Source of the DNA: Pedobacter sp. HDW13
GTDB lineage: Bacteria > Bacteroidota > Bacteroidia > Sphingobacteriales > Sphingobacteriaceae
NCBI RefSeq assembly: GCF_011303555.1
Contig: NZ_CP049868.1
Coordinates: 3,720,001-3,784,000, forward strand
Length of the DNA stretch: 64,000 bases
Direction of reading: 5' to 3'
Made by a program: the position numbers and the translations under genes. The notes under the pieces are model-generated. The model saw only the letters and a program-made list of their open reading frames with translations, had not been told where the DNA came from and ran no database searches. Positions 10,855-20,709 of this stretch are shown here, piece by piece (position 1 is the first letter of the stretch; the number at the start of each line of letters is the position of its first letter).

Positions 10855-10904
10855 AATGAGTATAATTATATCCAAATATAGTTAAAATGAATATAATAAC
10901 ATCC
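10855..10904. promoter_or_regulatory. Pair of 19-base direct repeats upstream of hipB
   Basis: AATGAGTATAATTATATCC at 10855-10873 and AATGAATATAATAACATCC at 10886-10904 agree at 16 of 19 positions and are 31 bases apart (about three helical turns). They sit at the hipB start region, where HipB operators normally lie. Operator function is inferred. Confidence 0.4.
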
Positions 10905-11309
10905 GTTTTCGCTACCTATATAGTTATTTTCTCTCAGTAATTCAGATTAATGAAATATAAATGGGTATTATTATGCTCAATATATGTAAAAATGAGTGTA
11001 ATATTGATCATGTTTTTCTTTCCTCTGATTAGTTGTGGATGCAGCGAACCGAATATCTCAAACGCCTTATACCCAAAACCTTTTTATTGCTGGTCTAAAA
11101 TATCTGCAGATGGAACCTATTTTCTGTCGCATTTATGATTTTGTATCCCAGCTTTTCAAGCTTAAATTCAAATAGGACTGAGATTATCGTTGTAGTTAAC
11201 TAGAAATAATTTGCCTCAGAATTTTTTTTTGAAGTCCGTTTCTCTATACCAGACTATCTTCGATTACCCATATTGAGGCAATTACTGGATGTAGCCTGCT
11301 TGAATTCTC
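10905..11309. other. Non-coding gap between hipBA and toxin remnant
   Basis: AT-rich stretch with no convincing gene. A 62-codon plus-strand frame at 10950-11138 has a hydrophobic start and a lipobox-like LISC but no recognisable body. Confidence 0.4.
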
Positions 11310-11645
11310 TTATGTTGATCTGTTCACACTTAAAGAACGCTCAACGAATATCAAGCTGTGGTGGTTGAGCGTATGCGCGCAAAAAGTCTCCCATTCATTA
11401 TCATCACTCAGCTCAAAATAGCCATCCGCATCATAACTCACTATTTGCTTTCCGCCGTCTGCATCCAGGTCGGCTAATTGTAGCTGCCCTCCCAAGCTTG
11501 ATAAAGAAGGTTTGGGAGAAACCAATCTGGCCTGTTCAAATTTCCCCTTACCCTGGTTGTGTTTATAATACCATCCAGTAGCCTGTTCGGTAAGAATGCC
11601 TGATAAACCTAAATATACCAAAAGCAATGAAGAGAAAAATCTCAT
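11310..11645 (-). pseudogene. SpvB/Tc-toxin B-component-like fragment
   Basis: A 111-codon frame whose centre (GWYYKHNQGKGKFEQ ... LGGQLQLADLDADGGKQIVSYD) looks like the FG-GAP/integrin-like repeat of SpvB or TcaC/TcdB-type insecticidal toxin components, proteins normally well over 1000 residues. The N-terminal part reads like a degraded blade (LVYLGLSGILTEQ, where family members have D-L-x-G-D-G), so the apparent signal peptide is probably accidental. No larger toxin frame adjoins it. I read it as a decayed remnant; an intact small gene is less likely. Confidence 0.55.
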
Positions 11646-11729
11646 CTAAATGCCTGGGTATATGAAGAATGGAATCAGTAATAAATATAACTAATTGATT
11701 GTATATAAATTAATATTTCTTACAGCTAG

Positions 11730-12527
11730 TTGAATCCTTTTTTGAACAGCTCATCTTTCTGCCTGCTTTGCGCAGATATATTAACCTCAATTCATCAATG
11801 TTTGAGCTTAAATTACAATCTGATCGAAGATTTTTGTATTCTGTGCTTAATTCATATCTTGCTTTCCAAATTAACACGATCTCATAGGGTGGTACTAGAG
11901 CTTTTTTTACTTGATATTATTCAGACCGGACAGGTTATTGTGCCTGAGAAACTGATTGATTTTGATTCGCAATCTTCAGACCGTTCTGCAATACTGCTAC
12001 AAGACTACCACAAAACTGATGCACTTCACTTACCTGGCTCGGCACCAGACTTTCATCCTGATGCCGCATTATGGGCAGCCAGGTATATATTCAGCACCAT
12101 CCAACTGGTACTGCTTCGTGATAGCGGTGAAGATCAAATAAATCGTTTACTGGTCCCTTACGAAGGCAAAAGGTCTGCAGAGGAAATTTACTCAGCTGAT
12201 CTGATGCTTCGCTTTCTCCCTGATTTATTCAATTTTGCCAGCGGTCTATCCCCGGAGGACCCCCTGGTTAACAAACTAAAAGAAACAGCCGTTCGTTGGC
12301 CATTTTCTTCGGTGGGAATAGACAGCGTAACCGTTTCTCCAGAAGTTGCCATTTTGGAGCATCCGGCATTAAAACAAGAATATGTAGATAGAATCATACA
12401 AAGGAAAGATCTCAAAAGGCTTAAGGGGATTCCGGAACGAAAGCTTTTAGAAACCGTGCTGGGCATGCACCAGGAAAAACTCTGGCCCAAACTGAACCTG
12501 ATCCTTGACGAAGAACAAACGACATGA
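11730..12527 (+). CDS. MoxR-vWA-beta-propeller ternary system protein (bpX-type), start uncertain
   Basis: First gene of a five-gene operon. The convincing part begins around 11890 (VVLELFLLDIIQTGQVIVPE) and continues through AAARYIFSTIQLV-like helical sequence to a helical C-terminus. The only start in the long frame is TTG at 11730, and the first ~50 residues are Cys/Leu-rich and look non-coding, so the true start is probably a non-ATG codon nearer 11880, or a frameshift lies upstream. The stop overlaps the MoxR start (ATGA). By position it corresponds to the small accessory bpX protein that precedes the ATPase in ternary conflict systems. The biochemical role is unknown. Confidence 0.6.
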   Translation: MNPFLNSSSFCLLCADILTSIHQCLSLNYNLIEDFCILCLIHILLSKLTRSHRVVLELFLLDIIQTGQVIVPEKLIDFDSQSSDRSAILLQDYHKTDALHLPGSAPDFHPDAALWAARYIFSTIQLVLLRDSGEDQINRLLVPYEGKRSAEEIYSADLMLRFLPDLFNFASGLSPEDPLVNKLKETAVRWPFSSVGIDSVTVSPEVAILEHPALKQEYVDRIIQRKDLKRLKGIPERKLLETVLGMHQEKLWPKLNLILDEEQTT

Positions 12528-13674
12528 AAGAAATTCAATCAAACATCCTTTTAACCATCGATAAGCTTAAGGCGGTATTAGCACATTTAAAGGACACCTT
12601 TGTTGGCAAAGACGAAATTATCGACCTGATGGGTATGTGTCTTGTAGCAAGAGAAAACCTGTTCATTCTAGGGCCTCCGGGAACGGCAAAAAGCGCCACG
12701 GTGCGCGAACTCTCGAAGTTGATTGAAGGGCAGACCTTTGAATACCTGCTCACCCGGTTTACCGAACCCAATGAACTTTTCGGCCCCTTTGATATCAGGA
12801 AACTTCGCGAAGGCGATTTGGTAACCAATACCGAAGGCATGCTGCCTGAAGCCTCATTTATCTTTTTAGATGAACTTCTAAATGCGAATAGTGCAATCCT
12901 AAACAGCCTGCTGATGGTATTGAACGAAAGGGTTTTCAGGCGGGGAGGGAAAATAAGAAGCTGCCTGCGCTAATGGTTATAGGAGCTAGTAATCATTTGC
13001 CGGAAGATGAGGCTTTACAAGCGCTTTTTGATCGGTTTTTGATTCGTGTTAAATCTGACAACGTTGATCCCGGACAGCTTAATGAGGTGTTGAATGCCGG
13101 CTGGTCACTTGAGCAGAAAATGAGCGCTGAGCGCCCGGGAATTCTCGCCAATGAAATCCGTAGCCTTCAGGAATTGACATCCAGTATCGATCTTGAGCAG
13201 GTAAGGCCATTTTATATTGAACTTGTACATAAAATGAGAAATGCAGGGCTTCAGGTTTCTGATCGCAGAGCAGTGAAATTACAACGTATGATTGCCGCCA
13301 GTGCCTTACTATGTAAACGCTCAAAGGCCATCCTTTCGGATCTTTGGATATTAAGGCATATTTGGGATACAGAAGAACAGCGGGAGATTATCACCAATAT
13401 CGTTGATGCGATCATACTCAAAGACGACCAGCAAAACCAGCACCCAAGGGTAAATGAAAATAATCAGCCAGATGCTGAAGAAATTTATAAAGAAGTGAAG
13501 CTTCTGTCGAGTCAATGGGCGCAGCCTGAGATTGAACCTGCTGAAAAATCTTTAATCAAAGATCGGTTGATGCATTTAAGCAACCGATGTGAGTGGATTG
13601 GCAATCTGGAACAAAGAAAATATATTAAAGAGCCCATTGATGAGCTTTGGAAACAGATAATGGTAACCGCGTGA
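12524..13674 (+). CDS. MoxR-type AAA+ ATPase of a ternary conflict system (one apparent frameshift)
   Basis: A ~383-residue MoxR/RavA-like AAA+ ATPase, expected to remodel or load client proteins using ATP. Walker A is GPPGTAKS (residues 50-57) and Walker B is FIFLDE (112-117). The arginine-finger/sensor region IGASNHLPEDEALQALFDRF lies in the second frame. The frame shifts by -1 near 12942-12953. Adding a G to the GGGG run at 12942-12945 gives RRGRENKKLPAL leading directly into the GASN motif, exactly as in the family, so one intact gene is likely. Neighbours are coupled on both sides: ATGA with the upstream gene and GTGA with the downstream gene. Confidence 0.82.
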
Positions 13675-14375
13675 ATTTAGCTGTTCTGGTCTTGGAACCA
13701 CAATATGAAGGTCAGCTGGGAAAGATCAGGATAATTCCAGGCTGGAAAGCAGCCAGATATGAGGATCATATTTGGCTTAAGGGACCTTTGGATAACGGCA
13801 AACAACAGCTTTTGATCAATTCGTTGCCAGCCACTATAAGGTATGAAATGGATGCGAGTAATCGACTTTTTCCTATAGGCAGACTCACACCTACCGCTTT
13901 GCTGGAGGAATTGGACTGGTTACCATTAATTGATTTTTTGCCACTGGAAATTCCAGTTTCGGCTTTGCCGGGCATCCTTCAGACTCAAATGGGGATTAGC
14001 TTAGTCCACTCCACCAACCCTAAGCCGGCATCCGCATTGCAAACCAGTCTTGAGGAGTGGAAAGCATTCGTTAACGATGCACCATTGATCAGGCTACAGC
14101 GGTTGCAATTTGCGGTATCGCTTACTAGGGAGGTAATTGTTATAGGAGATCCCTTGCCGCCTATCCCGGGTAAAGTATACTGGATGGATAAAAACCTGGT
14201 GATTCCGGTTGGCTTTGACTTTGACCCTCCTTTTTTAGCTGGGCTAATTGGAAATAAAGCTGCCGCTGAAATCCGGGAATATATTTTATTTAAAGAAAAT
14301 GGAACTCAAAGATCTATCCCGTCTGACATTTTTAAACCAGCGGAAAGGGCTGTGGTAAGATTAATCAATTTATAA
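13671..14375 (+). CDS. Accessory bpX-type protein of MoxR-vWA ternary system
   Basis: A ~234-residue soluble protein with no signal peptide or membrane segment. I chose the GTG at 13671, which overlaps the MoxR stop as GTGA and gives VNLAVLVLEPQ; an ATG at 13647 would overlap by 28 bases. It is rich in short beta strands and prolines (DWLPLIDFLPLEIPVSALPG, VIGDPLPPIPGKVYW). I recognise it only by its place between the MoxR and vWA genes, where bpX-class proteins sit. A single base separates its stop from the next ATG. Confidence 0.6.
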   Translation: MNLAVLVLEPQYEGQLGKIRIIPGWKAARYEDHIWLKGPLDNGKQQLLINSLPATIRYEMDASNRLFPIGRLTPTALLEELDWLPLIDFLPLEIPVSALPGILQTQMGISLVHSTNPKPASALQTSLEEWKAFVNDAPLIRLQRLQFAVSLTREVIVIGDPLPPIPGKVYWMDKNLVIPVGFDFDPPFLAGLIGNKAAAEIREYILFKENGTQRSIPSDIFKPAERAVVRLINL

Positions 14376-14376
14376 C

Positions 14377-16752
14377 ATGGCTTACGAATCTCAGGGTACC
14401 ATAAATTATTTCAGCGCTTATCATGATTATTTCTGGAGGTGGGCAGATGGAGGGCAGGTAATCGAATTTGCCAATGAAAAAACCATTTGTTATCGTGAGG
14501 ACCTAACTGGACTACTAAAAGAACTACCCAAAACCACATCCTTTTCCTTAGGGACCATTTTACTGATGCTCTCTGCCTGTAAAGATGATTGGGAAAATGT
14601 TTTCAACGCGAAAGAGGTGTTGATCAATTTAATGCCTTTTGATTGTGAGGATAGGGATATACAGGAGGGCGCTGAATTCAATCTAAAAGGGGAGGCTTAC
14701 GGTTTTTTATCCCTGATCAATCAATTGCCCAAAACATACCGCTCCGAGCTAAACAGGGTTTCGTTATTACAGTCGGTATTTGATGCGCTAAATGTTAAGG
14801 GTTATCATATGGGGCTGCTACCGATATTGAGAGAATTCAATAGCGGGGAAATGGATGAGGAAATTTTTAATCATTCCAAACCATTTAACCAAAAGCAGTT
14901 AATACAGGATCTGGCGCCACTGGCTTCGGCATATTCCATTTTTAAAAGTGCTGAAAGCCTGGAGAACAAAATACGTACAGGGCTTAATGCTGCTCCTATG
15001 CCCGTTGAGCTAATAGATCCGGAGCCAGGATACAAGGATTTACTCGATGAACTTGAGAAAGATGAAAAAACATACCCGGTATCTAAACTGGCTCGCAGCG
15101 TAATTGCCTCATTGAATATCCCAATGTATCTCAGCGGGCAAAGTGAACAGCCTCTGGGTGGGGTTTCCGATCTTTCCAATAAGGGTTCCTATGATAAACT
15201 TTTGCTGAGTGAACTTGCCCAGGACGATGCACTATTGACAGCAAGGCTGGCTAATAATGAGGCCCTTTATTTAAAGCGCGAAGCATCTCCCGACCAAAAG
15301 CCCCAGCAACTGGGCATCCTTATCGATTCAACATTGAAAACATGGGGATCAGCCCGGGTACTTGCTATCGCGGCAGCGCTCGCCTTTAATGAAAGTAAGC
15401 TGCCAAATCAACACCTCAAGGTCTTCTCATTGGGTGGAAAAGATATGAGCGCCCAAAGTTTAGCACAAAAAGAAGATGCGATCTCTTTGCTTGAAAAAAT
15501 GGATCCCGCATTACATTGCGGTCAATCACTTGCAATGGTAATGCAAGACTTTGCTGAAAAACAAGGGCAATATATTTTCATTACCACACCATATTTTTTG
15601 AAAGACCCTGTTTCTGCTGCCTATTATTCAAAAATCAGACACCAGCTAAAATATTTGGTTACCGTTAGCAGTGAGGGGAATATCTCACTGAACCAGTTAA
15701 ATAAAAGGGAATCCAAGTTAATCCGTGAGTTGCATATTGATCTGAATGAATTGCTTTTAAAGCCAAGGAAGATAAAACAAGATATTACCCAATCTGCTCT
15801 GCCCGCTATATTTCAGCAAAGTCCATTCCCGCTGTATTTTCCGACTTCAAAAATTAGGCTCCAGGAAAATAGCATCTACCAACTCCAGAATAAAAAGGTG
15901 CTTGCGGTTTCTATCGATCAAAGGCTACTATACTGGTCAAATGAAAAAAGTGGTGCGATTGAGCTCCTTGGGAGCGTTGTGAAAGGGAAATATTGTTTTG
16001 GTGAATTTGGGGAAACTCCATTTTTGATGATTATCCCAGAAGAAAAAAAAGCCCCTGTTAAGGTCTGTACCTTAAATCTGGTAGACTGTGAAGCTACGGT
16101 ATCTGAAATCAAAGTGTCGCACCATTCGGTGAGAGAATTTATCTTCATTTCCCCTTTTTTCTATTTCAGGGCTGCAAATGGCATAACCATGATTAATCCG
16201 CAGAACAGGATTGTTATTCCAGTACATGATCCGAGCACTGAGATATTCGAAAATCACAAAACGTTATCACCAACGGCCCGTACGCAGATCAAAAGGCAGA
16301 TTAACAACGGCTATAGCGTGATTAATTCTTCAAAGAAAATCTTTATTTGCTCCGCAGGAAAGCTTTTTTCAGACCGTAAAGAATTTGTCTTGATTAAGGA
16401 AGATTTTTTTTGGCAAGAAAATAGGGCTTCGCAAGTTGAGTGGCGAAGAGCCATCCCTCAGCAAAACCTAACCATAGATCATTTGCCGCAGTTAAGCTTC
16501 AATAAATTTGTATGGCGCGGAGGCAATAGCGCTATAATGGATTCAAGAGGGTTACTTCATCTTAAAAGCAATGACCCGGCCATCCCGGAGGTTTGTATTG
16601 TGATGATTATTGACAGGCCTACGGCCTGTTGGAGCAGCGATGGGTATGTAAGCGGGTCGAAATATTTTACAGGCGATTTTACGCCCCAACAGCTAAAACC
16701 ATCCGAATTTTATTCGCGGTACATCCAGCCCTTTATCGACCAACTTCAATAA
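14377..16752 (+). CDS. vWA-domain protein with C-terminal beta-propeller-like region
   Basis: A 791-residue protein with three parts: an N-terminal helical region (1-260), a vWA-like domain (about 275-440) and a beta-rich C-terminal half that reads as propeller blades (480-791). The MIDAS-like motif is LIDSTLKTWG (Asp317-Ser318-Thr319). The canonical D-x-S-x-S is only partly kept (Lys at the last position), so metal binding may be altered. MoxR ATPases typically act on vWA partners, here encoded in the same operon. No signal peptide, so it acts in the cytoplasm. It is followed one base later by the last gene of the set. Confidence 0.72.
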   Translation: MAYESQGTINYFSAYHDYFWRWADGGQVIEFANEKTICYREDLTGLLKELPKTTSFSLGTILLMLSACKDDWENVFNAKEVLINLMPFDCEDRDIQEGAEFNLKGEAYGFLSLINQLPKTYRSELNRVSLLQSVFDALNVKGYHMGLLPILREFNSGEMDEEIFNHSKPFNQKQLIQDLAPLASAYSIFKSAESLENKIRTGLNAAPMPVELIDPEPGYKDLLDELEKDEKTYPVSKLARSVIASLNIPMYLSGQSEQPLGGVSDLSNKGSYDKLLLSELAQDDALLTARLANNEALYLKREASPDQKPQQLGILIDSTLKTWGSARVLAIAAALAFNESKLPNQHLKVFSLGGKDMSAQSLAQKEDAISLLEKMDPALHCGQSLAMVMQDFAEKQGQYIFITTPYFLKDPVSAAYYSKIRHQLKYLVTVSSEGNISLNQLNKRESKLIRELHIDLNELLLKPRKIKQDITQSALPAIFQQSPFPLYFPTSKIRLQENSIYQLQNKKVLAVSIDQRLLYWSNEKSGAIELLGSVVKGKYCFGEFGETPFLMIIPEEKKAPVKVCTLNLVDCEATVSEIKVSHHSVREFIFISPFFYFRAANGITMINPQNRIVIPVHDPSTEIFENHKTLSPTARTQIKRQINNGYSVINSSKKIFICSAGKLFSDRKEFVLIKEDFFWQENRASQVEWRRAIPQQNLTIDHLPQLSFNKFVWRGGNSAIMDSRGLLHLKSNDPAIPEVCIVMIIDRPTACWSSDGYVSGSKYFTGDFTPQQLKPSEFYSRYIQPFIDQLQ

Positions 16753-16753
16753 T

Positions 16754-19471
16754 ATGAAACTCCAACTCATCTATCAGGAAATCGCCAGTGGGGCTACCAA
16801 GGGAGCCTATCTTACTGGTAGCCCCAAGCAATGGTTTGCAGAGATTTCGACATGGGCTATTGATCCCTTATCTATTGAGCTTTATCTGGTTCCCCAGGGC
16901 GTTTCAGAACGCAGTTGTAGCGGGATACTTGTGGTTTTTAAAGCGGAGGTACCGCGGCTCAATAAGCTGCGGTTTCCATTAACCCAGGCTGCAGAAGGTT
17001 TTTATATTCCACTCCATGCCCGGCTTTTTCCTGCTGTTACCGAGGGTGAAATAGATTCGATTCGCCTTTGGCCAATCCAACTGTTTCATCCCACCATCGG
17101 ATTAGTTGGTTTTGAACTTAACGATGCAAAATCTTTAAAGGATTTAATCACAAAAATAAGCCCTGAAAAGGTTGAATGGCTTACCGAGATCCCCGTTGCA
17201 GCAGAATCACCAAGGCTAAAGGCGATTTCAGTAATGCAAGCAGAGACTGAAAATGTGATGGATGGGCTAAAGGAGTTGATGGGCATCCGGCCACTTTCGG
17301 AAATACGGGATTTAAAAGACGACAAATCAGGTCAATCTTCTTTTAGTAAATTACCCAAACCCCTGATGGATTTAGCCTTATGGATCCTACTGGTTTTCGC
17401 TTTTATCGGTAAATATATATTAAAGCTAATCTCGTTTTTTCTTCCAAAATCTGATCTGTTTTCAAATCCTAATCAGGCGACTGGGTTTCTTCAGCAATTA
17501 GAATCCTGGATTAACCAAAAAATGGAGTCCATTGAAAAGCAGCGTGATACTGAATTAAACAGGCTGGTCAAACTTTTTGATAAGGATAAAGATATGGCTT
17601 TGCAGTACGCTATTCCTTTGAATAGCCCGTACCTTAACCGCGGCACCGCCCCTCGGACTGCAAAACTTACTAGAAGGAGTCTAAACCTGAACATTCGGGG
17701 TTTTGGTTCGGGAATAGCGAGCGATGCCTGGGATTTAGGGAATTATCATTGGGTATTGCAGCAGCGCTATGAAAAAACTGCAGCAGAGTTAATTGCATCG
17801 GGGGATTTTAAAAAGGCTGCGTATGTCTATGCTCACTTGCTTGGGGATCTTTTCCGCTCAGCACAAACCTTGCAGCAGGGCAGGCACTACCGCGAGGCCG
17901 CTGCAATTTTCAAGGATCACCTGAATAACAAAAATCAGGCTGCTGAATGTTTAACAAGTGGCGGCCTGTTGACAGAGGCTATTGCTTTGTATGTGGAAAT
18001 GGAAAATTATGAGAAAGCAGGGGACTTGCATAAGCAGATCGGCCAGCACGATAAAGCCGTTAAATATTATGAAGATGTGGTTCGCAAATCGCTCGGTGCA
18101 CGTGATCATCTGAAGGCATCGAGAATAATCGAGCTAAAAATTGGAGATCAGCAAAGAAGCCAGCAGGTGTTACTGAATGGATGGAAAGATAATAACCAGT
18201 CATATAAATGCCTTAAACAATATTTCGAAAACATCATAACAGTGGGGGAACCCCTTCAGCCAGAAATCAGGCAGGTGTTTGAAAAACATGTCAGCAAAGG
18301 CAAAAGTACGAGTTACCTAAACATCATTGCAGATGTAACCCAGCACAGCACGGATGATCTGCTCAAGGCTGAAGCCCTTGATCTTTGCTATACAATCGTT
18401 GCTGAGCAGATGAGTTACGGAGATTATAGTGGGCTAAAGCTAATGCCTCGTTTTATGCCGGATGACAGCATGATCATTAACGATGTATCCAGGTATGCGG
18501 TGAACAATCGAAATGAGGTTAAATTTCAAAAAGCAGATTATTACATCCAACTTGCCCGAGATATCCAGTGGGAAGATTTTTGTGCTTACCACGACCAGCT
18601 TATAGGTATCGGTATCAAAGATAAAAACCTACATCTGCTCAGGATGAGCTGGGAAGGGGAAGAAGAATATTCCTATTTATTCAGAGCTGAAGGGGAGGCG
18701 ATATACACGCTGACAAGCGATCCTGGTTTATCCGCTGATATCTTGATTAACGGGCCCGGAATATTTGGTCAAAACCAAAAATTACCATCCAGCACTGCAT
18801 TTGAACGGGAGGCAAACTTACACCAGCTCGACTGGCTTAGTTCCAGTGTCTTTGCCGTAGCTGTCAATTCTACTTTAGGAATGGTAACCTGCATGGTCAC
18901 CCACTGTGAAGATATCCGGTTAAATACCTATGAAATAAATGGCCGGCCATTGACTTCAGTCGCTTGTCTCGTAGATGAAAGCTTTAATGTATCGGAGCTA
19001 TCGCCAGCTTTCTCCAAAATGTATAAAAGAAAAGACCACTATTATTTCATGGGAAGGAATATGATTGTTAGGGTTGAGCACAGTGGTATTATGGAAGTCA
19101 TGGCGCTGGAGCATGTTGTATGGACGTTTTCGATAAGCGGGGTACATGCTGCCCTTAAGATAGCCGTTCTCACAGAGGAAGGTTGCCTTATTGTCGTCCC
19201 TAAGCTCACAGAAATGGTTATCGGTACCTCGTATTTTGCGCAGGGACTCGGTGCACATATGGTGCAATTACTGCCCGATAATCACGTGGTACTGGCAACG
19301 CCCAAAAAAGCCCATGTATATGATATTAGTGGCAAAAGAGCAGAACTTTTATTTGAGTTGATAACGGATAATGATATTGTCCAGATTTTAAATGTGCCTA
19401 AACGCAATCATTTCGCTTTATTGGAAGCGGATAACAGAATTTCAGTTCATATAATTTCAAATGAGCAGTGA
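16754..19471 (+). CDS. Membrane-anchored TPR/beta-propeller protein (bpX6-like)
   Basis: A 905-residue protein. It has a soluble N-terminal domain (1-195), one strong transmembrane segment (about 203-230, LALWILLVFAFIGKYILKLISFFLP), a helical tetratricopeptide-like array (345-480; KAAYVYAHLLGDLF, EAIALYVEMENYEKAGDLH, KAVKYYEDVV) and a C-terminal beta-propeller-like region (600-905). Its size, TM anchor and terminal operon position suit the large bpX6-type component of MoxR-vWA-beta-propeller ternary systems. It may tether the complex to the inner membrane and sense or deliver a signal. Role inferred; no catalytic motif seen. Confidence 0.62.
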   Translation: MKLQLIYQEIASGATKGAYLTGSPKQWFAEISTWAIDPLSIELYLVPQGVSERSCSGILVVFKAEVPRLNKLRFPLTQAAEGFYIPLHARLFPAVTEGEIDSIRLWPIQLFHPTIGLVGFELNDAKSLKDLITKISPEKVEWLTEIPVAAESPRLKAISVMQAETENVMDGLKELMGIRPLSEIRDLKDDKSGQSSFSKLPKPLMDLALWILLVFAFIGKYILKLISFFLPKSDLFSNPNQATGFLQQLESWINQKMESIEKQRDTELNRLVKLFDKDKDMALQYAIPLNSPYLNRGTAPRTAKLTRRSLNLNIRGFGSGIASDAWDLGNYHWVLQQRYEKTAAELIASGDFKKAAYVYAHLLGDLFRSAQTLQQGRHYREAAAIFKDHLNNKNQAAECLTSGGLLTEAIALYVEMENYEKAGDLHKQIGQHDKAVKYYEDVVRKSLGARDHLKASRIIELKIGDQQRSQQVLLNGWKDNNQSYKCLKQYFENIITVGEPLQPEIRQVFEKHVSKGKSTSYLNIIADVTQHSTDDLLKAEALDLCYTIVAEQMSYGDYSGLKLMPRFMPDDSMIINDVSRYAVNNRNEVKFQKADYYIQLARDIQWEDFCAYHDQLIGIGIKDKNLHLLRMSWEGEEEYSYLFRAEGEAIYTLTSDPGLSADILINGPGIFGQNQKLPSSTAFEREANLHQLDWLSSSVFAVAVNSTLGMVTCMVTHCEDIRLNTYEINGRPLTSVACLVDESFNVSELSPAFSKMYKRKDHYYFMGRNMIVRVEHSGIMEVMALEHVVWTFSISGVHAALKIAVLTEEGCLIVVPKLTEMVIGTSYFAQGLGAHMVQLLPDNHVVLATPKKAHVYDISGKRAELLFELITDNDIVQILNVPKRNHFALLEADNRISVHIISNEQ

Positions 19472-20709
19472 AAGTTAAAAGTCTAATCTCAAATAGCGTT
19501 AGTGGATATAGCCTAATGTGCTTAAGGGTCAGTAGCTTCCCATGTAAAAAATGATTATAGAAATAATTATTGATTTAACTCCTATGATATGAACTATTTA
19601 AATAAATATGGACATACTTTAGGGCTTATTACTGTAATTTCATTCTTAATGATTTGTGTAGCCTGAGATAAAATCGGTGCATTTACTTTTATGATGCTAT
19701 TGTTGTATCCATTGGTCATTGCGGATGGATCTGCAAATATATTTTTCTTGACCTGTCCGCCGGTATAGTGATATTGGTGGATTTTTTTTATCTGTTTGCG
19801 AACTATTTTTTTGTCTTTTTATATTATCAGATCTGCAATTAAGAAAAAAATGCAACATGGGCTAAAAATGCCTGAAAATTAGTACTCGGCCACCTTAGCT
19901 CACATCTAGGTCACATCACTAAAATTTAGAAAATACCCACTTTTAGGTATTGATTGACAGTGTTTTGTTAATTACATTAGTTTAACCGAATCTAATCAAA
20001 CGATCATTGAGAATGAAAACAACAAAAACTGCCGTTGACTTCGTTGATAAAACTGTTTCATTGGTGAAGTATACTATTCAATGGTCAGCTGAAAAAAAAG
20101 ACTACAATATGTTCCGCCTTGTACACGGGCTTTATGTAATCTTAACTCCTTCTGTCTTCCAGATATTCTCTGGATCCAAATCTGAAGTGAAGCACAGTCA
20201 TCGTTTTAGGTGCTCACGCAGATCATTGCCTATTTTCCTAGCTGATCCTTCCCCATAATAAGCACTAGTCACAGCGCCATGATTCAACTTAAATTAATTA
20301 TATACTATTATAATAGGGTCAGTACAATAGAATCATTATCGAGAGATAGTAATTTGGCACAAACAGAAATTTCTATCGAATGATGGTGAGAGAGTTAGAA
20401 CTTTGATACCCTTGAGGTAGTAATCGATATATTGAAACTCAAAGTAGGTCAAAGTAGTATGGCTAACTTTAATGCAGCGCTTCATTATTTCATTTTAGAG
20501 CTAGATTTTTTTAAAAGAAGATACTTTGCCAATTCACTAAGGTGTCAGCCATATTGAATATCATTTAATAATATTGACAAGAGTCTTCGTTTTGCAGTGA
20601 GAATGAAGTCCATTGCACAAAATTCTGACAATTTATCAATGCTTTATTCCCATCTCGGGATGTTATACATTTTTTGTCTTGTAGATCAATCTTAAATAAT
20701 AATCTCATT
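19472..20709. other. 1.24-kb stretch without a convincing gene
   Basis: Low-GC sequence after the ternary-system operon. An 82-codon plus-strand frame from ATG 20013 to 20258 begins plausibly (MKTTKTAVDFVDKTVSLVK) but ends in low-quality basic sequence; I do not support it as a gene. No hairpin, tRNA or repeat stood out. Confidence 0.45.

Noticed and set aside
10950..11138. 62-codon plus-strand frame with lipobox-like LISC
   Set aside because: Short, no recognisable mature domain, isolated in an AT-rich gap; weak evidence for translation.
20013..20258. 82-codon frame starting MKTTKTAVDFVDK
   Set aside because: The start is plausible, but the C-terminal third is low-complexity basic sequence and there is no neighbour or family support.
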